DNA of 64,000 nucleotides from Argentina anserina (GCF_933775445.1 NC_065876.1:11284001-11348000); one strand, 5' to 3'. Numbered from the stretch's first letter, positions 1 to 11,753 are shown. The notes: a model not told the origin generated them from the letters alone. Made by a program: numbers and translations.

Positions 1-10
1 AAAAAACAAT

Positions 11-760
11 TGAAAAACAAGTGGGATTTGCTTAGAATGACTATAAATTGTGGAACACACTATTGCAAAAGGAAACTGGTATCGGCTGGGATCCCGCTAA
101 GAAGACTATCGATGCGACTCCGAAATGGTGGTCAAAAGAGGTGTGTTTTTAAATTCTGGTTGTATCTTGGGTTATTGTTATCTAAGCATGATTTTATAAT
201 GTTCATTACTTTGTGATCTATATTATGACATGGATGATTTCATTTTTATTTTGCAGAAAAATTCAAAATACATAAAATTTCGTGATGGAGGAATTAGCCT
301 TGAAATGATGGAACTTTATGATAAAATGTTCAAGGGTTACACAGCTCTAGGTCATTCTGTCATGATTCCATCAGCTACTATTGATGTTGAAGAGGTGGTT
401 GAGAATTCAGATATTATATTAAAACTCTAGTTAATGATGATATGGAACCTAAGCGCGAGTAAATTACTGAAGCCAAGGAAAAAAACTGTGGAGAGGCCAA
501 CAGAGGCTAAAAAAGACAAAGGAGTTTTTGGAGAAGGGAAGAAAGGAAGGGTGGGAGGTGCAATGAAATTATCTAAGCAGATTGATTGTCTTGTTGAGGT
601 AGTTGAGAGTAGGAGTACTGCGACATCAGTCCATACAATTTCTCAAGGGACTAATATTCAAAAGGTGATGCGAGTAGTCGCAACTTTACCCGGAGCTGAA
701 ACTGGTACCCTTTTGTGGTGGTTTGCAACGAAGTTGTTTTGCTCCCAAGAGAAGAGATAG
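11..760 (+). pseudogene. Harbinger ORF1: Myb/SANT-like DNA-binding protein remnant
   Basis: PIF/Harbinger ORF1 proteins bind the transposon ends and bring the transposase to the nucleus. From about 11 to 160 the reading starts KNKWDLLR and then, after a frameshift near 40, continues with YKLWNTLLQKETGIGWDP and ends in PKWWSKE. The spaced tryptophans are typical of the plant Myb/SANT-like domain. A splice donor (GAG|GTGTGT) follows near 160, an acceptor TTTGCAG ends at 256, and the second exon reads FRDGG, then LYDKMFKGYTALG. A reading frame at 434-760, rich in K and E, may be the degraded C-terminal part. The frameshift in the DNA-binding domain makes this a pseudogene. Confidence 0.65.
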
Positions 761-1194
761 ATGTTCTCTGTGATGACAGATGTTAATCTTAAGTTTCAGT
801 TTTTTACTTCTTAATAAAAAGATGGCCGACCCTTCATTTGTAATCTGAAATTTGTTTCATTTCATTAATTAAAAACAAAGACTAGGGTAATAAAGACCTT
901 GTAGAACTGATTATGTTTGTTGATGGTACTTCCCTTTGTTCGTTTATTAATGGCATTGTTTTTATTGAGGTTGTGCTTTCAAATAAACATGATTTTGTTT
1001 AGTGATGGTACTTCCCTCATGTTTTTATTGAGGTTGTGCTTCCAAATAAACTTGATTCATTGTTTACTGGTTATTGTTTTTTGTTTTATTGAGGATGTTT
1101 ACTTATTATTGTTTTTTGTTGATACATTGGCTTCTGTTAAATATATTGATTATATATGTTCTTGTTAATATCATTGCAAATTCGTTATATGATA

Positions 1195-2501
1195 GACAGT
1201 TCCGCAGAGGAGGAGGAGATGAATCAAATTATATGTGTAGCCGGTTGCCTTATGCAAGTGTATCTCGAAAAATGTATTATGAAAACTCCATGCATGACAA
1301 GCTCTCACACAAGGTACATTTGGTTATTATAAGTGTTAAAAAGCAATGAAACAAGATGTTATAATGCATTTAGGATGGAGAAGTCATGTTTTTATATGCT
1401 ATTGAAAGATGTTAAAAAAGTGTTCATGGGTTCAAAGCACATTGGCATGGCTAAAACTTTAGCATTGTTTTTTTATATTTTGGGAGGTGGTGAGACAAAT
1501 AGACACACACAAGAACGTTTTCAACGTTCGGGAGAGACAGTGAGCAGATATTTTGGTATAATGATGGATATATTCTATAATATGGCGAAGGAGCTTATAA
1601 AACTATTAGATCCTGAATTTAGGAGCACTCCGAAAGAGATTGAGAGTGATGGAAGGTACATACCTCATTTTAAGGTATGTATATTGTTATATCTAATACT
1701 TGTCACTTTATTATCCATAGATATTTATTTAAATTAAGATAACATACTACTACAAATTGGTAAGACTGCATTGGGGCAATTGATGGGGTTCATGTGCAAG
1801 CTGTGATTTCTTCAAAAGATGCAGTGCCATATATTGGCAGGAAAGGGTCACCCACCCAAATTGTGATGGTTGTATGCAACTTTGACATGCAATTCACATT
1901 TGTATGTGCAGGGTGGGAAGGCAGTGCTCATGATAGTAGAGTATTTTCATATGCTACACAAGACTCTCGATCAAATTTTCCACATCCTTCAAACGGTAAT
2001 TTCTAACTTAGGTTTCGAGTTGTAGTCTTAAACTATAAACTATAGACTATATATTCATTTTTACTCTTTATTTCAGAAAAATATTATTTACTGAATGCCG
2101 GTTATCCACAACGAAAGAGTTATTTAGGACCGTACAAAGGTGAGCGATATCATCTTCCATATTTTCGAGGTGATGGATCTACATGTCATAGAGAAGTATT
2201 TAATCATGCACATTCTTCCCTTAGGAGTATAATTGAGCGTACGTTTGGGGTTTGAAAGAAAAATGTAGTATTTTACATGATATGCCAAGTTTTTCTTATG
2301 AAAAATAAGGAAAAATAGTTATTGCTACCATGACTATTCATAATTATATAACAATGTATTCTCAACAAGATCAAGATTACCCATATGAAGAAATTGGTCA
2401 TGATATGGAGGATAATGAGTATGAAGAAGATGGTGTGGGAAGACAAGAAATGGTGGTGCTAAGAAATATGATTGCACAAAGTCTAATGGATGCATTGTAG
2501 T
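1195..2501 (+). pseudogene. Harbinger transposase (DDE_Tnp_4 type), broken
   Basis: The transposase nuclease domain is recognisable across at least four exons: about 1195-1312, 1370-1674, 1768-1995 and 2077-2501. Seen motifs are RFQRSGETVSRYF in the helical N-terminal region, GAIDGVH (first catalytic Asp), GSAHDSRVF (second Asp), LNAGYP and SIIERTFGV (catalytic Glu). The tail is acidic and ends in QSLMDAL, as in the family. Damage: the usual TGG after FGV is TGA near 2255, followed by a 1-nt frameshift and another stop (EK*). The protein therefore cannot be made in full. The call is firm from the DDE motifs and exon order. Confidence 0.8.
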
Positions 2502-2984
2502 TGTAATTTAAATCAACTCTAATATATTTTGTGTAGTTATTCTATTTAATTATGGTGGATAAATATTTTGTGTAATATTTTGGATGGATTTGTTGAAAAT
2601 TTAGGAGTTTTAACATAAATGTTTTATTTGGTTCAAACAACGTATAACCAAACCAATTGCAAAAAATTGTACTAACAATTGGAATGTCTCATAGTATATA
2701 ATTCAGATAATTAATACACAAATTAAAAGTGAATGAATCATTTTGTCCATTTTAATAAAACTTTAAAAATTTATTAACATTTTGGTAATTATACATACTA
2801 AAAGCCTTTTTTTTTTACAATTTATCAAACACAAATAATAGCTTTTCGCTCCCACAACAGTTTTGAAAACAATTTACCAAATGCCTCACCTGTTTTCTGT
2901 CACAGCAGCTTCAAAAGCCGTTTTACTCACAAAAACTTCAAAAGTCATTTTACTCATAGCACAATTATACCAAATTGGGCCATA

Positions 2985-3256
2985 GTCACATTAGTTTCGC
3001 GATTTATGAACCGTTGTTATACTACCAAATATGATTCTCTAGATATATGCACAATCACGTGATATGAATGTACATATCCTGACAAACTGACACATTCCAT
3101 TATCAAAATCTCAAACCTAAGACAGAGCAGTTCAAGGGACTTATAAACTTATCCACATTTTAAACAAGATTGAAACTTGAATTGCCCTCGTAATGTCACC
3201 TCCATTAGCAAACAATTAAAGCTCGTGAATATTAAATAAGGTCTGAGACTTCAAAC
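2985..3256. other. Spacer between Harbinger end and ClpR4-like exon 2
   Basis: I see no coding potential here. If the ClpR4-like gene continues beyond the left edge of the window, this is part of its intron 2. The donor AAG|GTTTGA sits at 3257/3256 on the minus strand. Confidence 0.4.
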
Positions 3257-3898
3257 CTTAGTTGTTTCAGTGGAATTAATGTACAAGTAGATAGGCTTTG
3301 TATCATCCTCATACTGAAGGTAGAGAAACTCTGCAAGAATCATCTCAGTTACTGAAGGAACAATCGACATTCCCAAGTACACAATTTGATTCTTGTATAG
3401 ATACGACGTCAGGTCTGGTGGTGGTTGCTCCCATGCACTTCCTCTTTGAAATGGAATAACCTAACACACCATGTTCATATCCAAATGCAATTTCACAATT
3501 CATCATATTTCAAACATTACACAAAATCATAAATTTCTTCAACCAAATTTCAATTGAGCCTAATTAAACATTAGCACACCCATGAAGATCAAATTTTTGA
3601 CTGAAGCAAAATGTGTGAAGGTGAATTCGGGGGAGTGTTACCATAGTGACGACACCGTGTTTGGACTTAGAGCCAGGATACGACGCTGGATTGAGAGAGG
3701 GAGGGCGGAGCTTGTGGCTAGAGAAGTCAGAGGCGACAATGCCGCCAGCGAAGGGCGAGAGGAAATTGGAGGAGAGGGAGGCTTTGAGAGGCGAGCAAGA
3801 AGACATTGTTTGGCTGCGGTTAGGGTTTAAGGCTCGGGGAGCAGCTGACGGGGCTGAGATGCGCGCGTGAAGCGCGAAGCTGAGGTGGCAACCTCCAT
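3257..3898 (-). pseudogene. CLPR4: ClpR4-like chloroplast Clp protease subunit, 5' fragment with frameshift
   Basis: ClpR proteins are non-catalytic subunits of the chloroplast ClpPR protease ring. Exon 1 (3898 down to 3642) starts MEVATSASRFTRAS and supplies a transit peptide, then KASLSSNFLSP and KHGVVTM. Exon 2 (3460-3257) reads VIPFQRGSAWEQPPPDLTSY, then NQIVYLGMSIVPSVTEMILA and KPIYLYINS. This matches the start of the mature Clp fold. Splice sites fit: ATG|GTAACA and GTGTTAG|GTTATT. Oddities: the MEV frame runs into a stop (LLPEP*), and the mature frame is reached only after a 1-nt shift near 3850-3870; the family-typical NSTGTT reads NSTETT; later exons are absent. An internal ATG at 3806 could still give a shortened product. 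The rest of the gene may lie left of the window, so truncation is not proven. ClpR4 is preferred over other ClpR/P subunits from the VIPF...EQPPPDL stretch. Confidence 0.72.
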
Positions 3899-4017
3899 AG
3901 GCGGTTGAGAGCACGGTGGTTTGTGGTGGACTGTGAGTTTGAGTTTGAGTGTGAGACGAGAGAAGAAGATAGTGAAACAAATATCTTTGGCCCAAGTATA
4001 TAAGATCTCCAATTCAA

Positions 4018-4975
4018 AAAATAAAATTGTTGAGGTGAATTTATTTATTTATTTTTAAATGAAACTACAAGGTCCGACAACAATCATATCACGAAGTTTA
4101 GAGGTATTTGCACAAAAACCGACATGACACAAGAAAAGGAAAACAAGATGGTTGTGTTTGGCGCAGTTGTGACGTATAAGAAAATTTTACTTATACTTAT
4201 TTCTGAAAATAAGTTGCTGATAAATAAAGTAGCTGAGTGTTTGGTAAACTGACTTTCTATAAGTAACTTTCAGTGGCATAAGTTGTGCAGAGTGTATGGT
4301 AAACTCAAGTTGGCTTAGATATATTTTTTAGAATGACCAATTTAGACATCAAATGATTTTGTGTCTTTTTTTTAAGAGGCAAAGTGTCTTATTTCTTTGT
4401 AAACACAATATCTTACAACTCCTCAAAATTCTTTGTTAAATTAAGCAAAACAACATTGTTTTCTGGTTTCAGTATTATTCTGCATGCTTAACTGTTCTTG
4501 GCTCATCTATAAAATTTACACCATCAACGTCATCTTAGAACTTGGCATGAAGTAAACAGATTAAGATGCGAAATCTTATAATTAAATGTATTGACTCTTT
4601 TTCAGACAATTTGAATTTCAATATATAGTAACATTGTAGACCGATTTATGCTTCCAGATAATTGGTTTCAAATAAGATCATGTACTTTTATATATACATG
4701 GAGATATCATTTGTGAGAAAAATATGAATATTTTACCCAACTCAGCATTATGCTTGTAGAACAATGTGGTAAGCAAGTCTAACAAAACAGAAGTAAACTA
4801 TAACTTGCATCATCTTCTTCCTCCTCCTCACGAGCAGGAGTTGCAGCGGTAGTACCAGCTAGGGGTGCTGCAACGACAACGGAACCGCCAAAAAGCAACT
4901 AGCTCGGTGACATCGTTTCCTTTGAGTTTGGACAAGAGAAACTCAATCTTAATGTCATCGGGTCATCTCCAACTG

Positions 4976-4980
<5 letters not shown>
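4018..4980. other. Intergenic stretch with a short MITE-like segment
   Basis: No gene is supported. Around 4150-4320 there is a segment with GTGTTTGGCGCAG near its start and repeated TTTGGTAAAC/TATGGTAAAC words. It resembles a segment at 5803-5990 inside the inverted-repeat loop (TGCGTTTGGCGAAG, then GTTTGGTAAACAT). This looks like a dispersed MITE family, but no clear termini or target duplication could be fixed. Confidence 0.3.

Positions 4981-5053
<73 letters not shown>
4981..5053. repeat. (CT)n microsatellite, 73 bp
   Basis: Uninterrupted CT dinucleotide run forming the outer edge of the left arm of the large inverted repeat. The mirrored right arm ends in a shorter GA run at about 6713-6730, so the repeat tract was part of the sequence when it was inverted. 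Confidence 0.97.
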
Positions 5054-5057
<4 letters not shown>

Positions 5058-5660
5058 ATGCTTCCTTAATTCCTTGCTTTTCCCTCATTTCCAAATGGTT
5101 TCCAAATCTATAAAGAAGCTTAAATGAAGCCCATAACTCCAAATTATAGCCATTAAGCCTTCACAAACTAAATTTCTAGATTTCCAAATTTGAATTTTCT
5201 TGCATTGATTTTTATATTGTTTTGCAGATCGAAGCTCTCACACGACCTTGATTGACATATCTGCATTGAATAATTTTCTGTAATTTCACCACCAAAATCC
5301 GATGCGACCCGCTTCATCACCCTCTGGGCTGCTTCACTTAATGGTCATACAGAGATCGATGCCACATGGATCTTTGGGCAACGAGGTTGCGGACTCTGGG
5401 TTGTTGCGGAAGAAGAAGAAATCATTGTAGCAGGAAGACTTGTTGTTGGCGTAAGCGAAACCCAGTTCGACTCGAGGACATGAAACCTGACTGGGGTAGA
5501 GCTGAACCTCGATCTGGTTTTGATGATGTTGATGTTTTTTTTTTTGAAATATGTGTTTTCACAACGTTGATTTAATGTAATTTGATTTTCTATTGATTTA
5601 ATGGTGTTAGTGTCAATATTAAATGAATTGTTGTGATTGGTTAGTGGCACTAGTTCAAAT
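4981..5660 (+). repeat. Left arm of a large inverted repeat
   Basis: This arm is the reverse complement, with scattered mismatches and small indels, of 6116-6733. Readable anchor pairs include GATCGAAGCTCTCACACGAC (5227) against its complement near 6520-6541, CCGATGCGACCCGCTTCATC (5299) against 6452-6471, and the inner edge GGCACTAGTTCAAAT (5646-5660) against ATTTGAACTAGTGCC (6116-6130). A TTTTGCAG just before 5228 looks like a splice acceptor, which hints that the arm copies part of a former gene, but no known protein is recognisable. The arm is also a possible source of long double-stranded RNA. Confidence 0.9.
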
Positions 5661-6115
5661 GAACCGTGGTGCCCAGAATAAGTTTTGTTTAGCACAAGGT
5701 CTAGAATTTGACTGTCCCATTCTCAACCGTGTGACGAGGGTACGATCGACAAATGTATCGAACTCTGCTTTTTAGCTCCTGCTTTCCTCTTTCATCAGTT
5801 GCGTTTGGCGAAGCTTCCGAGCCCCTTATCTTATAAGTTAAGGAGGTTTTGATGTTTGGTAAACATAAGAGCAAGTGGCTTTTATGAAAAGTCAGGATGG
5901 TTTTCTACGTAAAAGGATAAGTCAGCCCAACCCTTCTTTGACTTATAAGCATAAGTCAGAAAAACATGGGCTACTGGAGCAATTAAGTGATATTTTTAAA
6001 TACCGTTGGGTACCCTTGTGAACTTTAACAAACTACCTAAAACCCATGTTGTTCCTCCTTTCGACAACTTCTCCGTGTCTCTCTCCATGTTCTCTTAGAA
6101 TCTCTCTTTGGATCA
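5661..6115. other. Loop between inverted-repeat arms
   Basis: About 455 bp of unique sequence separate the two arms. It contains a MITE-like stretch at roughly 5803-5990 with GTTTGGTAAACAT and internal short inverted words (GACTTATAAGCATAAGTC). No open reading frame of interest is present. Confidence 0.7.
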
Positions 6116-6733
6116 TTTGAACTAGTGCCACTAACCAATCACAACAATTCATTTAATATTGGCACTAACACCATTAAAACAATTGAAAATCAAATTACGT
6201 TGAATCAACGTTGTGAAAAAACATATTAAAAAAACATCACATCATCAAAATAAAATCAAGGTTCAGCTCTACCCCAGTCAGGTTTCATGTCCTCGAGTTG
6301 AACTGGGTTTCGATTACGCCAACAACAAGTCTTCCTGCTACAACGATTTCTGCTTCTTTTGCAACAACCCAGAGTCCGCAGCCTCGTTGCCCAAATATCC
6401 ACCTAGCGTCGACCTCTGTATGACCATTAAGTGAAGCAGCTCAGAGGGTGATGAAGCGGGTCGCATCGGATTTTGGTGGTGAAATTACATAAAATTATTC
6501 AATGCAGATATGTCAATCAAGGTCGTGTGAGAGCTTCGATCTACAAAACAATATAATAATCAATGTAAGAAAATTCAAATTTGGAAATCTAGAAATTTAT
6601 TTTGTGAAGGCTGAATGGCTCTAATTTGGAGTTATGGGCTACATTTCAGCTTCTTTATAGATTTGGAAACCATTTGGAAATGAGGGAAAAGCAGGGTATT
6701 AAGGAAGCATTAGAGAGAGAGAGAGAGAGATGT
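6116..6733 (-). repeat. Right arm of the large inverted repeat
   Basis: This is the reverse-complement partner of 4981-5660, with inner edge ATTTGAACTAGTGCC and outer edge in a GA run. Compared with the left arm it has substitutions and a much shorter microsatellite, so the two arms have been diverging for some time. A reading frame at 6213-6434 is only the mirror of one in the left arm and has no recognised homology. Confidence 0.9.
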
Positions 6734-7166
6734 ACATTGGGAGGGGTTGAATTGAGGAAAGGATGGATCTCAAGGAGACGAAGATGAACATAATTAAGAG
6801 GCAGAGATGGTGTTCTGCACTTCCTGGGTTAAACTCAATTTTACTTTGATTTTATTCTTTTCACCTAGCTGGTTCAGGTGAACCTTGGTGCCTGGAATAA
6901 GCTCTATGTGCTGAAACCTCTTCCAAATCAGACAATAAGAGACACAACAAACTCCAAAGACAACACTAACAAGCTACAACTGCCGACAAACAAGTCGAGA
7001 AGCAGATAAAATAAACCCAGACGACGTTGATGCTTGAAGCGAACAAAATAGCAGAAAATTCAGACTGGCAAACCATTGGAAACCTTGAGCACTGGAAATC
7101 AACCAGGCCAGAAAATTGGAGATGAGATTTAACAACAACCCTTTCAGAATGTGAACGTCGATTCTG
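6734..7166. other. Spacer between inverted repeat and Copia element
   Basis: No gene is seen. Near 6868-6905 there is a direct echo of the sequence just inside the left arm (5653-5690): GTTCAAATGAACC / GTTCAGGTGAACC, followed by GAATAAG. This suggests an older repeat shared by both sides. Confidence 0.35.
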
Positions 7167-7248
7167 AAAAAAAACAAAGACAATAATAAAACTATTGGAG
7201 CAATTTTTATCTTTCTGATTTAATTGATGATTATAATGTGATACAAAA

Positions 7249-7279
<31 letters not shown>

Positions 7280-7493
7280 CCAAGAGCTAACAACTATCCA
7301 CTATTCCACAACATGCTTTACCATGCTTATGTGTAGCACTAGGTAAACCAAACAACTAAACCAGCATGGCTACTACAGTCATTGATGCAGAATACACAAT
7401 CTAAACCAAGATGCCCAATTAGCTCCATGAAATCTGGGATAAGAGATCTCGTATCACATGCCCCAATAACCTTGAACATCACATGCTTCAATA
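7167..7493 (-). repeat. Copia 3' LTR
   Basis: This is the direct repeat partner of the split 5' LTR. Shared anchors are ATTATAATGTGATACAA, GAGCTAACAACTATCCACTA and ATAACCTTGAACATCAC. It carries a longer (GT)n run (about 7250-7276) than the other copy, plus a segment the other copy lacks. The two LTRs differ at many sites, so the insertion is old. Confidence 0.88.
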
Positions 7494-7588
7494 CTTCCTC
7501 TTAAGTTGGATCGAGAAGATTAATCGATCTAAGCTTGCCTAAAATTTTCTAAAAATGTGCATAGTGAGAGACTTCATGAATATCTCAC

Positions 7589-10500
7589 CTAACTAATCTT
7601 TAATGTGCTTATACTGAGTAGTAAGCACTTGAGATTAAACTTGATGTCTGATATAATGACAATCAACTTCAATATGTTTAGTGCGCTCATGGAAGATTGG
7701 ATTTGAGGGAATGTGCATTGCAACTTGATTATCAAAAAACAAAGAAATTGGAGAAGAATTTGGATTGCTAGATCAGCTAGGAGACATTTGAGCCAAACCA
7801 GTTCACAAGCTGCAGAAGTCATGACACGATATTTAGTTTCTGCACTTGATCGAGCAACCACACTTTGCCTCTTACTTTTTCAAGTGACAAGATTTCCTCC
7901 CACAAATGTGCAAAATCCAATGGTGCTTTTTCTATCTAATGAATTTTCTAGCCGAGTTTGCATCTGCATAACCCATAATATCATAATGACCATTTTTCCT
8001 CAACAAAATTCCTCTTCCAATTGACCCTTTGAGATATCTGAGAATGCCTTTCACAATTTGAAGATGAACATAAGTGGGAGCATGGATGAACTAACAATGC
8101 TAACAACATATGATATATCAAGTCTGGTAGTAGTAAGATAAATCAAATTACCAACCATCCTTTGATATGAATTGATATAATCAAGAACACTCCCGTTAAA
8201 ATTAAGCTGCAACTTTCTATCAAGTGGAGTTGTTGCAGGTTTGCAATCCAACACATGACCTTCCTTCAAAATATCAAGAATATATTTCATTTGATTCAAA
8301 AATAATCCTTTTGCTGAAGTAGCCATCTCAATTCCAAGAAAGAACTTCAAAGAGCCAAGATCTTTCATAGCAAACTTATTTATGAGAACTTGTTTTAAAG
8401 AGTTAATCTCCGAAAAATTGTCACATGTGATAATGAAATCATTAACATAAATGAGGACCATGAACTTACCCTTGTCTCCATTTCTAACAAACAAAGATGA
8501 ATTTGTATTACTTCTGCCTAAATATGCTTCTTCAAGAACTAAACTCAACTTAGCATACCAAGTCCTTTGAGATTGTTTAAGACCATAAAATTGCTTTATT
8601 CAGCCTACACACCATATTTGGATCATTGGACTGTAGATGCGAGGAGATAGCTTCATATATACTTCTTCTTGAAGCTCTCCATGCAATACAACATTTTTTG
8701 ACATACATTTGATGTAGAGACCAACCTTGATTCATAACGAGAGACAATATAACTCTCACTGTATTCATCTTGGCAACTTGAGCAAATATCTCCTTGTAAT
8801 CAACTCCATAAGTTTACGTAAATCCTCTAGCAATAAGTCTAGCCTTGTACCTCTCTACCGTTCCATCAGAATTAAATTTTGTTTTAAAAATCCATCTACT
8901 ACATGCTTGTTTGCTTCATCAAAGCACTCTGGTTCATTAACACTATTAGTAGAACTTAGAAAAGCAGCAGGAGACATAGAGACTTTTCGATAGCTAAGAT
9001 ATTAAGTCATGGGATATTTGGCTATAAAACCAACATAATCTCTGAATCTTATAGGTGGATTTTTGTCTCGAATTGGATTTCTCCTTGGAATCTAGGCTAC
9101 ACGGAATTGGGTACGGGTACGCAGAACCGAAACATTTGGAAACGCGGAAGCGTTTTTTTTCAATTCTTTTAGGAAGCGGGTACGTTTTGGAAACGTCGAA
9201 ATAAAAATTATATATAAAACTATATATAAATTATACAAAAAAAACATAATAACAAATTTTTAGTTTAAATAACTCAAAATCTCAAATAACTTAAATAATT
9301 TAGTGTTCTACATTCAAAATAACATAAATATAATGAGAGATATAGGTATCAACAAGAGAGATGGAGGGTCGGCGACTTGGCGAGAGGTCGAAAATATATC
9401 GAAATAAGTCATTTGACTCGACAAAGGTAGGTCTAGCCCTTCATTTAAAAAAATAGAAAAACCCATATATTTTTTTTTCGAAAACTCGCGTTTCCACTGC
9501 ATTTCCAAAACATCTTTTTTCTGGAAACACGTTTCCGCGCATTTTCATCACATTTCCGTAGTGGTTCCGCTTCTGAAGCGAGAAACGCTCATTTTCCCGC
9601 GTTTCCATGCTTCTTAGTTTGGAAGTTGAGGCTGAGGCTGAACAACAATTGCAGGATTTTGAGGCTCACTTTCAATGGTTGCATTAAATTCTTGTTGATT
9701 GTGAACAACTGGTTCTACAAGCTCAACATCATTCGTAGTAGTTGTAGGAGAAAATTGAAAATTCTCTTGAGCATAAGGAAATGGAAATAAGTCATCAAAA
9801 GACATATATTTTGATCCATTATCAGATCTAAAAACATGATTTTTTTGAAGAAAATTGAGTATTCACAAGACTATGGAACTGTTTAAACACACCAACAACT
9901 TCACTCTTGAATTTCAATAAGTACAACCAAGTAATCCTTGTAAAATCATCAACAAAGGTTACAAAATATCTAAAATCATCAAATGATTCTAGAACATGAC
10001 CCCAAACATTTGAATCTATGATTTCAAAAGTTTGCTAGCTCTAGACATGGAAGATGGAAAAGGTAATCTGGTGAATTTAGAGAACTGATAGACTTCACAC
10101 AGATCACTTCCATGTTGTAGAATGGAAAACAAAATAGACAACACTTTTTCTGAGGGATGAGCTAAGCATTGGTGCCAAAGTTGATCATCTAGAACAAGAT
10201 ATGCACTAGCTTGAAAAACTTTGGACTTCATTGACAAATAATAAAGTCCATTGAGGAAAAACCCTCACAAAATCGTCTTCTTGGTGATCAAATCTTGAAA
10301 TATCACATTATGTGGAGAAAATGTAACAAGGCAGTTTAGAGTTACGGTAATTTTCCCAACTGACATCAGCTTAAAAGAAAAATATGGAATATATAGAGCT
10401 TTTGAACTGATAAGATCTTATAAAAGAAATTAGTTTTCCTTTTCTTGACACTGAAGGACCCTTCCCATTCGCAATAGACACATCAGTATTTAATTTTGCA

Positions 10501-11656
10501 AAATCAAATAAATTTGAATCATCATTTGTCATGTGAATTGTGGCTCTAGAATCTATAATCCAACAATCATGCTCAATATTAACTGATAATTCAGTCTTGA
10601 AAGCATTTAGAATACATGAGTAGTCACTTTGGCTCACATGATCTGAGTCTGTAAGAAATCTTGCACATTTGTTGACTAGAGCTGTATGATCCATATTCTT
10701 AGCCACTGAACCTTCTCCATCCTTATGCCTCTGTTGATGATACACTGCAAAGTCATTTATGAGGGTGGAAGGATTATTGGTAAAATCAACAAAACTGCCA
10801 GAGCTGCTTGGAACAGTAGGAGAAGAAGTTGCAACATTAGCTTTGTGAACATAAGTGTTCAACTCCTCATCTCTCATATGAGAACCCTGACAGTGGCTGC
10901 ACTCACATCAGCCTTCTTCCTTTTGTAAGTTTCTGGCTTGTAACTAGTAGCATATGCACTAGATTCAACAGTAGCTGATTTAATGTCCAAGTTTATCACT
11001 TTCCTTCTTGCTTCCTCACTCTGCACAATGTTGCAAACAATCCTGTAAGATGGAAGCTCAGCATTCATGAGAATATGACTTCTCATATTCTCAAAGCAGG
11101 ATTGAAGTTGGCAAGTTGGAAAATCTTGTCTTCTTCAGCAAGATGGCTGCATCATTAGTATGTGGCTTGTACATCTCAAGTTCATTCCACATGCTTGTTA
11201 GACTACCAAGATATTGCACAAAAGACATATCTTCTTGCTCAAAGCTTGCAATATCCTTTTTTAATTGAAAAACACAAATGGAATTATTCAAATTCCCATA
11301 GAGATCTTCTATCTCCTTCCACATGAGACTAGCAAATGTGGAATATTGAAAAATATCAACAAGTTTAGGCTCCATAGAGTTGAGAATGCAAGTTCTAACC
11401 AGCTGGTCTTTGCTAAGCCAAGTAGCATAGTTGGGAGCTCCAACTTCTGGAACTTGATTCATGCGATCAATGAACTCTAACTTTTGTCTTCCTCCTAAAG
11501 CCAAAGTTACAGCTCTAGACCATCACAGGTAATTATGCTCATTCAAGATAACTGACTCAAATGCAGGTTTGAGTTCATATCAATCTCATTGGAACTGGAC
11601 ACATAATTTGTCATAGATCCGAATGGATTGACATTAGAAGAAGCTTCATATGCCAT
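7589..11656 (-). pseudogene. Copia gag-pol polyprotein remnant
   Basis: Read right to left. Gag begins at an ATG at 11656 (MAYEASS) and shows EFIDRMNQVPEVG..YATW and LVDIFQYSTFASLMWKEIED (UBN2/gag type). A protease-like segment follows at about 10560 (HDCWIIDSRATIHMT, the usual Asp-Ser-Gly turned to Asp-Ser-Arg). The pre-integrase segment near 10170 reads LWHQCLAHPSEKVL. Reverse transcriptase is at 8548-8051 (FMVLIYVNDFIITCDN with YVND in place of the usual YVDD, then MKDLGSLKFFLGIE). RNase H near 7860 reads VARSSAETKYRVMT..CELVWL. Multiple stops and frameshifts, plus a MITE insertion between integrase and reverse transcriptase, abolish function. Confidence 0.88.
9092..9617. mobile_element. 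hAT-type MITE nested in Copia pol
   Basis: A 526-bp non-coding segment is bounded by imperfect terminal inverted repeats (CTAGGCTACACGGAA against CTAAGAAGCATGGAA). It is rich in GGAAACGCGG/GTTTCC words near both ends and AT-rich inside. Flanks CTTGGAAT (9084-9091) and TTTGGAAG (9618-9625) match at 6 of 8 positions, consistent with an 8-bp hAT target duplication that has since diverged. It interrupts the Copia polyprotein. Confidence 0.7.
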
Positions 11657-11753
11657 TTCAACAGGTCAAGTAAACACAACAAGCAGCAAGGCTAAGATAA
11701 CAAATAAAGAACACAAATGTAGAAGCAAAATCCTAATGATCCTGCTCTGATAG

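Larger units (their letters stand above)
1..2984 (+). mobile_element. Decayed PIF/Harbinger DNA transposon
   Basis: This stretch carries both genes typical of plant PIF/Harbinger elements: a Myb/SANT-like protein (about 1-760) and a DDE transposase (about 1195-2500). The right end is placed near 2984, where the sequence reads AAATTGGGCC next to subterminal repeats (two copies of a motif ending in TTTTACTCA, near 2925 and 2952). Reverse-complemented, the end starts GGCCCAATTTGGT, resembling Harbinger-type termini. The left end is outside the window, so no terminal repeat pair or 3-bp target duplication can be checked. Both genes are broken by frameshifts and stops, so it is not autonomous now. 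It sits about 270 bp beyond the last visible ClpR4 exon and may be inserted in that gene's next intron. Confidence 0.75.

Noticed and set aside
4865..5113. Frame with a long Leu-Ser repeat
   Set aside because: It is only the translation of the CT microsatellite.
6213..6434. Open frame in the right hairpin arm
   Set aside because: It mirrors a frame in the left arm, has no recognised homology and lacks an intact partner; treated as hairpin sequence.
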